Of a stretch of DNA of 64,000 nucleotides, positions 22,936 to 35,458 are shown one piece after another. Source of the DNA: Elysia chlorotica (taxonomy: Eukaryota > Mollusca > Gastropoda > Plakobranchidae); assembly GCA_003991915.1 (NCBI GenBank), contig RQTK01000160.1, positions 548,830 through 612,829 on the forward strand, read 5' to 3'. The translations under genes and the position numbers were made by a program. Position 1 is the first letter of the stretch. Each line of letters opens with the position of its first letter. Below the pieces are notes generated by a model. The model was given only the letters and a program-made list of their open reading frames with translations, was not told where the DNA came from and did not search any database.

Positions 22936-25900
22936 ATGGCGGACAAAAGGAGTGGGCGACATACTACGGTAAAAAGTTTTTAAAGACTTACTTTAACTTC
23001 ATGAAACATTATTGCAATGTTTTAGCAGTATAATGTAACTTGGAGTACAATTGTTTAACAAAATCCGTACCTTTTTATGATTCATAGTCTTTCAATTTAA
23101 CTCTTTCAGGCATTTTATGAACTTGTCAAAACTTGTTGGCCGACTAGATTGGATATCGATCTCGATTAGATCTAGATTAAGTCATAGGATCTCTATATAG
23201 AAGTATTGTTTTCTTTGATGTAAAGTGATCCTATCCTCCTAGGCTAAAAAGTAGTGTAGTTTATTATGACAAGTCCTAGGACTTATATGACTGACAATTG
23301 ACGTATGCTGTAGGCCTAAGTGTAACAGAGAGACATTGGTAGCGAAAATGGCGTAAAAATAATTGTGCTATGTGGGATTAGAACCCTTGACATATACATG
23401 CATCAGAATCAATTAATGGTATTGCCACTCAAAGAGAGTATTGTTGATGGCATAGTCGTCTGTACAGTGGTATCATAAACAACTTCTATCCACTGTTGAA
23501 AAAGTTCCATCTCCCTGTGGTCTGCCTCTTAAATGCAAAAAGAGATAAATTTAAAAGTAGGGGGGGGGGGGGGGAAGAGAGAGAGCGATAAAAATGGTTT
23601 TTGCTGTTTGTAGGGCCTATAGTATAATATATATCTAACATGATTTTATTTTCTTCAATTTCATAACATGTAATGCTGTTTACATTGTACCTAAAACCTG
23701 TCCCAGCATTGTTTATTTTCAATTTTGAATGAATAAATGTAGCTTCAGTTCTAAGCATGTTGTTACAAATAGAGAGTGAAAAATGCTTTCAATCATAGAG
23801 GTAAACACTACATGAGTTTGTCTTAGCATTGATGGCTTTAAGGCTTTAAAATCTATTTACAAGTATCTTGAAATTTTGTACAACTTAAAAAATACAAATA
23901 AATTTATAAAACACTCTACATATTACACAATAAGTAACCTTTTATGATCAATGTGCATTAAAATTAAACTTCATGGAGGAAAAAAAATATTAAAAGCATT
24001 ATAAAAGTATCATGAGTGTCGTAGCGAAAATTCTACCAGTAGGCCTACTAGTACCACTTAAAGTGATACAAATTATTTCCAACATAAAAAAACAACATTT
24101 GAAATCTAGCTTAAATTTCAACTTGCTCTTTATCTTCACAGGTGGATTTGAATGGCAGTGAAGAGTATTTGGTCCATGAGAGTGATTTGAGTGAAGCCTC
24201 AAATTCAAAGGTAAGATCTATAGGCTTACTTTTTGTTTTCTAAGGCATTTGTGTAGTAAATTGTTGATATTTTTGAAAGTCAGATATTTTAAAGTGTGAG
24301 CCTTCTCATAAATTTAAAACTTTGCTTCTAAAGATATGTGTATCAATCATCAAAAGAAAAAAAATGTTTAATTCAATTTACATATTTATAAAATACTTTA
24401 ACATAACAAACTAGCACCAAACTTCAAAGGTCTTAAATAGCCTAGTGTTCGAGTTAGTTATAATGCCCTTTTTAGGATTGCTAAGTCAATAATGACTAAT
24501 ATATGTGGGATTGTATCTTGTCCGTATTTTTTTCACCATAAAGTCTTATATCTTTGATTGGTTTAAGTCAACATTTTCCTTTTTTTTTTTGACATTTACA
24601 CACATTGTGAAGTATAAGAATTGAATATGATTCCATTTTTTACCAGGAGGAAATCCGAGCATGGATGACTGTAAACAGAAAGCTGAGGAAGCAAGGCTTG
24701 TCCTCCATCCGCATTCTCCCTTCTCAAGAAGTAGACTGCAATTCAGGTGAGAGGATAGAACACACACACACACACACACACACAAATATCTTTGAAGAGT
24801 ATAGACTCTGATTATATATACATTTTTTAAAAACAGAACCTCTCGTTTTGAATGTAATATGGTTCTAAACAATTTTTCACTAGACAACAAAAGGAACGTC
24901 ATTTTGTAGTGTATAAAATTTTTTCGGAGAAGGCGGCAAAGGATTTAACTATACAGTCAGCTACTGATAAGCTGATGTCACTGGGTGACTTAAATCAATA
25001 CAAAAGATCAATACATCTGAAGATCAACATATGTGTAATTGGTATCCTCTGGATGATCTTGTTGTCATGATAGTTATATGGAAGGAGTAGGCTAGGGCTA
25101 TAGGGGATGAAGCAAAAAAAAAAAGCAAATCAATATTTAGAGATAAATAGCAGAGGAAAGAACCCAGTTAGGTTTAGAATTGTTTATTGTGATGGACAAG
25201 ATGGTATAACTTGCCATAGCATCAAAATGTTATTTTGATTTCGGTAGGGGGCAAATTTAATTTCTGTAACAAAAACAGTATTAAACATATTATTCTAAGC
25301 TTGATAAGAAATACAGTAACAGTTTATTGGTACAAACAACGTTTACAAAGCACCACTCATGTATTCTAAATATATCGATTTAGATAATTTTGGAAGGCTG
25401 GATAAATAAACTTTTACTTTAAAATCATAAGATAAAATTTATAACAGATCCATCCCCTAAATGAAAAGAAATAGAATAAGATAGACCTGTCAATCTACAA
25501 CACTTTAGATTAAACAACAAAACACTAGAAGTGCGTTTAATATCCTTTTTATTTTTTATCTCTTTTTCTTTCGTTGTGTTTTTCAGGCCGCTATGTGTGC
25601 CTTGACCTCGACTCGAGCTTCTCTCTCCGAGCGGCCCTTATCTCCCTCATCAAAGATGTTGCTACCAAGGAGACAGTCATAGAAGACCTGAACAGAAAAC
25701 TGACTGACTTGGAGTATGTGGCATAACTTTTAGCCACAACCGCTCGGAGAGAGAAGCTCGAGTCGAGGTCAAGGCACACATAGCGGCCTGAAAAACACAA
25801 CGAAAGAAAAAGAGATAAAAAATAAAAAGGATATTAAACGCACTTCTAGTGTTTTGTTGTTTAATCTAAAGTGTTGTAGATTGACAGGTCTATCTTATTC

Positions 25901-28900
25901 TATTTCTTTTCATTTAGGGGATGGATCTGTTATAAATTTTATCTTATGATTTTAAAGTAAAAGTTTATTTATCCAGCCTTCCAAAATTATCTAAATCGAT
26001 ATATTTAGAATACATGAGTGGTGCTTTGTAAACGTTGTTTGTACCAATAAACTGTTTATAACAGATCCATCCCCTAAATGAAAAGAAATAGAATAAGATA
26101 GACCTGTCAATCTACAACACTTTAGATTAAACAACAAAACACTAGAAGTGCGTTTAATATCCTTTTTATTTTTTATCTCTTTTTCTTTCGTTGTGTTTTT
26201 CAGGCCGCTATGTGTGCCTTGATCTCGACTCGAGCTTCTCTCTCCGAGCGGCCCTTATCTCCCTCATCAAAGATGTTGCTACCAAGGAGACAGTCATAGA
26301 AGACCTGAACAGAAAACTGACTGACTTGGAGTATGTGGCATAACTTTTAGCCACACCATTTTTTCATAAATGTCTACTATGAAGTTTTAAATTTAATTCT
26401 TTTTTATAACACCAGTAATAGATATTCAAATTGATAGAAATATATTTTTTTTAATATTCCCCTTTCCCCTTTATTTCCATAATTGTAGCAGATACATCAA
26501 GAAAAAAAAGTGTTGTTGTTTAGAGGGGGGGGGGGGGGGGTATAAACATGAAATAGTTGTCTATCAAATGTTGAAAATTTCTTATGAAATACTATTTCGT
26601 TAAAATGAAATTTTTTTTTTCTCTGTGCAAAAAGCACTCAAGGCTACTCCCTGTCTATGCAGACATGGTTGTTCTGTTTATTTTTTAAGGAATATTCTTT
26701 TTTTTTAAAGTATCTGATTAAAATTACTCTGGATTCACCCTTGTTGTTTCTAATATTAGCAATTTACCAAAGGATATTCTCTGTTTCGATCTCGCAGAGA
26801 TGAGATCAGCGAGTTGAGAGAGACGTCAGCACACGCAACATCTAAGGCCAAAGACCTCAAAGTCATGCTGGAGTGCTCAAGGGCCAGAGTGCAGGTGAGG
26901 CAAAACAAATAGAAAACTCTTTGTGAGTTTTTAGTTTTGCTAGTTGTACATCATAACTGCAGCTTTTATTTATTGCGAAACAAGAAAGCAACACTTCTGA
27001 CTGTTAAGGTCGAACTCAGGATTACTATGAGGAGCAATGTTAACAAGAATCCAGTATTACAACAGACTTTTTTTTTATGATATGAAAAAAAGTTTCTTCA
27101 TGCTGAACCTTTCCCCATGACGCTGCACAATTGTTGTGCGCTCTGGTATGCTCTTGTGCTTGCACATCTATGCATTGAACTGCAGAAATTCCGTTTTTAA
27201 ATAATAAATCATCATCATCATCATCATCATCATTGGTATTTTGATTAATGTGCAGGTACTGGGGCAACATCCACATCAGTGGACCCCCTTCCAGGTAGCT
27301 GGCTTGCTGCACGCATGGCTGATCTCACACCAGATCTCCAGGTGTTTCTGTCATGAGGGTCAGTTGTTGAGAGTTTCCAGTCTTTCCGATCCCTCTCTGT
27401 CACCTGCTTCCATGTCATTCTGGGTCTCCCTTTTCCACGACTTCCTGTTACTTGCATGTCCAATGCTGTCTTGATAGCTCCGCTTGACCGTTCCACGTGG
27501 CCATACCACCGGAGTCTTCTCTCCTTCAGAATGAGGTTCAGGTCCTCAAGGCCAAGAAGCGTCAATAGCTCATTTGACCTAGTGGTGGCCACATCTTCTG
27601 GCTTCACATTGCAGATCTGTCTTATCATTGCCCTGTCGTTTCTCTGCAGGCGTTGAAGGTTTAATAAATAGGAGGAATAAATATAAAAGTTTTTACCTTT
27701 TATTAATTCTAAAAACATTCCCGAAAATAGGCGCAAACAAGGAATCATGGGATGTGAAAAAGTTAATGGAAGAGTTATCATGTCATATGATCTTTGAAAT
27801 CACAGTATTTGTTGTTGTGTTGTGAATAATAACTCGAGCTGTAGTTTCTGTGCCTTCTTTAACTTGCTCAACTCTCTGTCGTTTTGCACATAATAGACCT
27901 GTATCTCTAAGAGCCAATGTTGTATTTCTCCTCTAATAATAGGCGTAACATTTTTTCTGATTAAAAAGGGAGAAGGGAGCAAATCTTTTCTCTTTGTTTA
28001 ATGTCTCCTATGCTCCCAAAAGAGATACTCTACAACAACGTTTTTTTTATATATACATATCTTCAGTTGGTTTGGTTTGGTTGGTTGGGTTTTAACGTCC
28101 AACGTCAGCAACTTATAGGCTATATCGTGGACGGGCCCCAAGACGGACGTCTGACAATTTTATGTGCTGCCACACACGAGACAGGGTGGCGATACCATGA
28201 CTCCTATCTCAGCCGGTCACATTATACTGACACCGACCCAACCAGTAGGGATTGCAACAGCCAGGGTTCGAACTCGGGACCTTTTGCGTCGGAAGCCGAT
28301 GTTCTACCCCTGGGCCACCGCGCCCCCCACATACCTTCAGTAACTCCAGCTGTGATAATATGATTTATATAGTATGTATAATATTATTTATCTTTATGTA
28401 AAAATTCTACCTTTCTATTTTCATATCGTTGTAAATTTTATAATTTCGTTTGTTTTATGAAGAGAGTGTACTTAATTTCCTCTTGAGGGATGAATAAAGA
28501 TTTCTGTATTCTGTAACAAAAGCTATAGCATTTTAGTAAATACCAAAGTTCTGTACGAGAGTTGAGTTAAGTTCTTTCCGAAACGTCCTGTTTTCACATC
28601 AGGAGCTGGAAGAGCAGAGTTCAGTGATGTCTTCAGCACCGCGTTCAGGAAGTGACGAGATGGAGCGGTTACGCAACACCAAGCAGGCCATGGGCAAGCG
28701 GTGTCGGCAGCTCGAGGCGAAGGTCGACCATCAGGAGAAAGAGATCGAGCGTCTCAAGAGGGAGGTGTTCGCCTTTGCACAAGAGGTGATTCTCGCTTTG
28801 TAGTTTTAAAGCTTGTGTTTTAATTTCAGTTTTGCAAACTTGTTTTCCTATTAAATGAATTGAAAGCTCAAGAGGGTGTTTTTAACCTTTCCAGAAGAGG

Positions 28901-31900
28901 TGATTCTCGCTTTGTAGTTTTGAAGCTCCTGTCATAATTTCAGTTTTGCAAACTCTTTGTTCTATTTTTGTTTTCTTATTAAATAAATTGAAAGCTCAAG
29001 AGGGGGCTTTTAACCTTTCCAGAAGAGGTGATTTTCCCTTTGTAGTTTTAAAGCTTGTCATAATTTCAGTTTTGCAAGCTAATATTTCAATTTTTGTGTT
29101 CTTATTTGTGAGGCAGCTATAGTAAATCAGGCGCAAGTCGAAGTTTAGACTTTATAAGGTATTTGTGGTGTGTTAAAAGGTATTAAATGCATTTTAAGAG
29201 ATTGAAAAAAAAACACACACAAAAAAAACTATCATTTCTAGAACTAGAGATAATTAATGTTATTAATATCAATAATAATTATTAATAGTAGTTTTCCTAT
29301 GTTTAAAAAGCTCTAGCTCAAAACTTATATTAATTACTTGTGCCTGATTCATCTTGGTTGCTTCTCATTTATTGAAAGATGATGCAGTTTATCTGCTTAA
29401 TAAGAACTGCTCAACACACGTTTTCACTTTTAAAAATCATCTCAGTGAGCTGGAGGTTGTGTATTCTTAATTTATTTTGTTTTATCTTTTCAGGATGAGC
29501 GCAGGAGTAAGCGACAGAACGAGGTGTTTTCAGGCTTCAAGAAACGAGCATCCAAGTCTCATTCTGCAACGGATCAAAAGTAAACTCCCTGGAATTTCTT
29601 ACAATAACTTAAAAAACTTTAAAAGAGTTTTTATCTGCAAAATGGTTTGATTACACAAAGGCGTTGTTTTATCCATTGTGTATCAATATTGCTATCTTGA
29701 ACTATGAATTAGTTTAATATGGCGTTTTATGTGGTTTTAGCCATTGTGTATCAATATTGCTATCTTGAACTATGAATTAGTTTAATATGGCCTTTTACGT
29801 GGTTTTAGTCATTGTGTATCAATATTGCTATCTTGAAATATGAATTAGTGTACTATGGCGTTTTATGTGGTTTTGGTCATAGTGTATCAATATTGCTATC
29901 TTGAACTATGAGTTAGTTTAATATGGCGTTTTATATGGTTTTAGCCATTGTGTATCAATATTGCTATCTTGAACTATGAATTAGTTTAATACTTCCTTTT
30001 ACATGGTTTTAGTCATTGTGTATCAATATTGCTATCTTGAACTATGAATTAGTTTAATACTTCCTTTTACATGGTTTTAGTCATTGTGTATCAATATTGC
30101 TATCTTGAACTATGAGTTAGTTTGATATGGCCTTTTATGTGGTTTTCGTCATTGTGTATCAATATTGCTATCTTGAACTATGAGTTAGTTTGATATGGCC
30201 TTTTATGTGGTTTTCGTCATTGTGTATCAATATTGCTATCTTAAACTATGAATTAGTTTAATATGGCCTTTTATGTGGTTTTAGTCATAGTGTATCAATA
30301 TTGCTATCTTGAACTATGAGTTAGTTTAATATGGCCTTTCACGTGGTTTTGGTCATAGTGTATCAATATTGCTATCTTGAACTATGAATTAGTTTAATAT
30401 GGCATTTTATGTGGTTTTAGTCATTGTGTATCAATATTGCTATCTTGAACTATGAATTAGTTTAATATGGCGTTTTATGTGATCCAAGTCAGGCAGGCAC
30501 AAGTCAGTATTTTGATTTTTTTTAGTTGTTCACCTTGTGCTACGAAGCATTAAATGGCTCTAAGGTTAAAAAAAATTACAACTCTACCATTTGCAGAACC
30601 ATTTGAATTAACTTAAGGCTTTATGGGTAGGGGCTAAAGTATCTCGATCTAGTTTATTGTTGATTTCATTGATTGATGTTTTTGTTATATTGTTTGAATG
30701 TTTAAAAATCCCTTAGAATTATGTTGATTGAGCAGTATTATTACATTTTGTTGTTGTTTTCTTCTTTTTTTTCTTCGGTTTACAAGGTTGTTGGATATTA
30801 TTGATTCTTATGAAAATCAAATTCAAGGACTTCGCAAGCAGATAGCGTCCAAAAGGTAAAGGGGTTGGAAGGGAGTAGGGTCGTGTCTAGGTTTGTGTTT
30901 AACCTTTTCCCATCACGTTAAATGATTTTTGGTCTATTCCATGTGTGCACACTGTTTTTGGGAATTTTCAAAATTTGAAAAGGTACAAGCTTTGATATTT
31001 ATTATTTTGAAATTGAAGGTGTGCCGGTCAATACAAAATGTGATATCACAAGAGTGTATCAACCTGTACAACATGTGTGTGGCGAGATGGGCAAAATGCA
31101 CTTTAAGAGATTGAAAAAAAATTCATAACTTATTTTACTTTCAGCTCTATAATGAAACAAGCACATTACTTGATTTTTTAAAAGAAATTATTGTCAATTA
31201 TGTTCCTTGAAGATTGAATAAAATTATATTATTCAGCTAAAACTATTTTTTCATATAAAGAAATTACTTTGCCTCCATGTTTTTGATTCCTTATCTCCCA
31301 GCACGCTTTATTATAATATTAATGGAAAAAAAAGATTTTGTTCCTCTGTTTTTAACCCCACTCCTAACAATGTGTTTCAATATTACTATTAATAAAAAAA
31401 AAATCCCAATCTCTGACTGTACTCACCCAGTTCTAGCACAAGCGACACCAGCCCCCAGGAGGAGCGAAACGTGTCCAACTCGTACTCTGGCCCGCACAGC
31501 AACAACTTTAAAGCTATCATGCAGGTGACCTTGAAACGCACAGTTGTAGCAATTTTGCAAAATAAATCTAAACTGTGGTTCAGATTTTGCCAGAAAATAA
31601 CAACAACAATGAATTATATATTAAGAAATATATAAATACATGAGTTCCCGGTGTCACAATGTTTAGAGCTTTTTGAAAGTGCTGGGTTCAATCCCCAGGG
31701 TGGACATTTTTTTTCTTTTTTTCTGGAGCCTCTTTGTCCACCCAGCATTGAATAGGTAGTTGAGGGTCTTGAATCATAGCAAGGTGAAGAAAGTAATGGC
31801 AACCTACCTCACAAATGGAGTTCTCTAAAATAATCAGGACCTTAACTTTTGGTTCCACAATGCTCTGTCAAGCATGGGACCATCTTCACTCACCAACCGG

Positions 31901-33917
31901 GGAAGTTATGGAATTGTTTGAAATTTTTTTTTTAGATAATAGGCAAAATAGTTGAAATTTTTAATTTTTATTTTGTGAGTCTGTAAAGGTAAAGTTAAAA
32001 AAACAAAAACAACTAATCAATCAAAAATTTTTTATAAGAATAACTGTCAATCAAACCACACACTTTCATTTTTCGTAAATAGCATTTTTTTTTCTTTCTT
32101 TTCAGTCCTATGAAAAACAACTGAAGGAAAAAGAAAAGATCATTCAAAACTTAGAGTGTGAGAAAAATATGGTGAATCAAAACTTGGAATTGAGGTTGGT
32201 ACTTTTATCAAGTAAATGATTATGTACTTTCTCATTGACTTGGTTTAGAAAATAATATTGAATGAGATTAGCATATGAAAAATTTCTGAAGTTCCAAACC
32301 AATCCACATTGTATGGGTCAAGTGAGTGAGTGAATAAGTTAGTTTCTAAATTTTTAAAGCCACGACTGGCGCTAGCAAGGATAAATTGTGGAAGAGTCCC
32401 AAGACTAATGTCTGACAATATTATGTGCGCCTTACAGAAACAGTAGAGGAATAGCATGACTCCTGTCTCTGCCTAAAAAATTATACCGACACCGATTCAG
32501 CTGGTAGGGGACAAAATCAGACAAATAAATTTTGTCTGATCATTGTTTTTGAACCAGGTGCCTCCCATTTGGGAGACTAAATCTCTACCATTTCTGCCAG
32601 TTTGCCCCTTTTTGTTAATTGAGGCTGCTAAATCAGCAGAGCATGCAACTTGTTATTGGAAATTTCCACGTTTGAATTCCAATCAGGCTGTCATTCTCCT
32701 GACTGGTTGAGTCTGTGTCCATACAATGTGAGCGTCTGAGTATCCACGCCCTATCTCTGTGTGGAAACGCGTAAAATTTATAGAGGTTAGCCTTAGGAGC
32801 CATCCCTCATTATTGCTGATGTTGGACGCTAAGTAACTAACCAACTGAAGTCCGGATATCCTTGTTTTGTTTTGTTTTTGTTTGAGTGTATGACAACATG
32901 TTAATTTATCTTTGATTTGCGTACTTGCTGAAAGTAGATATTAAGGGACCAACCAATTGTTAGGTAACTGTAGTGAACCAGGCATTAGTCGGAATTAAGA
33001 CTTTGTGAGTTATTTATAGTGTATTAAGAGGTATCAAATTCACTTTAAAAGGTTGATAAAAAAACAAATATCAATTATAGAACCGGGGATTATTGTATTT
33101 ATTTGAAAATAAAAAAGGTCAATATTTAATGCATGCAGTAGTTTTACTTACTTTACTGTTAAAGTGCTCTAGCCCAAAACTTAAATCTTGTACCAAATTC
33201 ACTCTGGTTGTCTCATATTTAACCAAGCAAAAAGCAAATATTGATTGATAAACAGATTTATAATTAGCACATTTTTTCATGTTCTTTGAAGGGGGTGCAG
33301 TGGCCCTGGGACAGAACATCGGCTTCAGACACAAAAGGTTCATGGTTCGAGCTCTGGCGATTTTGCTCCCTACTGGTTGGGTCGTTGTCAATTTAATGTG
33401 ACCGACTGAGACAGGAATCATGGTATCCCACCCTGTCTTGTGTGTGGAGCATATAAAATTGTCAGACGTCAGTCTTGGGGCCTGTCCACAATAGCGCCTA
33501 CATATAGTGCTGATGTTGGAGGTTAAACCAATTCAACTACTACTCCTACTCATGTTCTTTGAATTGCGGTTTCCACCTGCCTATTGATTTTTTTTTCTCT
33601 CCTAGACCTGAAGTTTGGGACTACAGAGTGCTGGCTCAGAGAGTGAAAAAACTGGAGAGGGTGCTTGCCCTGCACAACATAAGGTATATAATATATTATA
33701 ATAGATTTAAAGGGACGGTCGCAAACCTAGATCTATCTTGAGACGGGCAGATTAGACAAATAGATAATGACAAGTTTAGACTGATGACATGGAAGGGGAT
33801 GGAACCTGTACCTTCTACTTGGCACCCATTAGTCTGAGCAGAATTGCAGAGCACATGGGTCTTCACCTCATCATCATCATGTTATTGTCATTATTACTAT
33901 TATTATTAATATTATTA

Positions 33918-33976
<59 letters not shown>

Positions 33977-35399
33977 AATTAGTACTTTCATTTTTATAAC
34001 TATATCCTTCATTCACAGCGTTCCTGGGGAGAAAGCTGCAAAGGATCCTTTCAGGGCCCACAAGAAGTTTAGCACAAGATTGGACGATTTGGATTACCTG
34101 CCCCTTGAGCATTGTCATCAATACCTTAAGGTTAGTCAGGCGGAGCTTACAGTCAAACCCAAAAACCAGACGTTCTCAGGAAATGCCTTAACTCAAGGGA
34201 GTCACATCACATAATATAGGCGGTGAATATAGATCCAGATTTTTTATTGAAAGATAAAAAGTTGAAATGTTTACATCTGCAAAATTTTTAATACTATCTT
34301 TATTGGTTCAAAAGATATGAATTTTGGAAAAACCCTAAATGTAGTGGGAATACATGAGCATTGCTAGCAAAATTGCTGTCACTTTTTTGAGTTAAGAATT
34401 CAGTTCACTTTTTTAGTTGATATCACTCAGGTTCTTTTGTAGGGATTTCAGATCTTTATTTCTCCATTAAGATTTTACAATGTTGAATTTTAAAAAAATC
34501 GCTTGTACTACCACTGATACCATTGATAAAACTCTCATCCCACTGGTGTTTTTCATGACAAACCTTAAAAATGTTGTTTCCGTGAGTTTTGGTCTTCTTC
34601 ATTTTATATCATAACTGAAAGCCTTTCTGTGTGTGACGATTTTAAGATGAACCCGTAATATCAGTAAGACCTGAGCATTGTTTAAGGGGGGGGCGTGGTG
34701 GTCCTGGGGTAGAACAATGGTTTCCGACGCAAAAGGCCCGGGTTCGAGCCCTGGCAATTTCGGTCCCTACTGGTTGGGTTGGTAACAGTGTAATGTGACC
34801 ATCTGAGACAAGAGTGATGGCATCTCCGCTCTCTCTCGTGTGTGGCAGCACGAAAAATGTCAGACGTGAGTCTTGGGGTCCGCCCACTATATAGCCTATA
34901 TAGTGCTGATGTTGGACTTGAAAACCAACTCAACTCAATTCAACCCTGAGCATAATTGTTTTAGTGCCTGAAAATTGAATTGGGGGTCAGGAAAGGAGAG
35001 GGACGTGGAAGACAGCTCGTTGGGAAAGATCGCAGAGTACACAACCAAGTCTTGACGGGGACTGTCAGTTTGGACACACTTCGTTGCGTGTTGCAGAGGG
35101 GAGCGGAGCACGTATGGGGTTGCCCGTTGTGCAAGGATGCTGTTCCATAGGACAAGTAAAGACAAGTAAAAAATGATAACAGATTAGAAGGAGCAGTCGC
35201 AAACCTAGATCTAGCTTGAGACGGGCATATAAGACAAATAGATAAAGACAAATTTAGACTGATGACGTGGAAAGGGATGGAACCTGTACCTTCTACTTGG
35301 CACCCATTAGTCTTAGCAGAATGTCAGAGCACATGGGTCTTCACCTCATCATCATCATGTTATTGTCATTATTACTGTTATCATTATTATTATTATTAT

Positions 35400-35458
<59 letters not shown>

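Larger units (their letters stand above)
33700..34972 (+). repeat. Segmental duplication unit 1 containing CEP70 exon 12
   Basis: Repeated in tandem at 35180-36432. The unit holds a minus-strand SINE-B relative, an ATT microsatellite (33879-33975), exon 12, intron sequence and a SINE-A copy (34685-34943). Unit copies differ by roughly 9% in the intron just after the exon but by one synonymous base in the exon. Confidence 0.9.

Noticed and set aside
25740-25787. Antisense exon as a real minus-strand coding exon
   Set aside because: It is the inverted copy of the exon 4 start created by the triplication.
27245-27781. 178-codon minus-strand gene
   Set aside because: The core is a LINE RT C-terminal fragment and the first about 40 codons are unrelated flank.
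29673-30485. CRISPR-like array
   Set aside because: Units are contiguous with no spacers, in a eukaryotic intron. It is a minisatellite.
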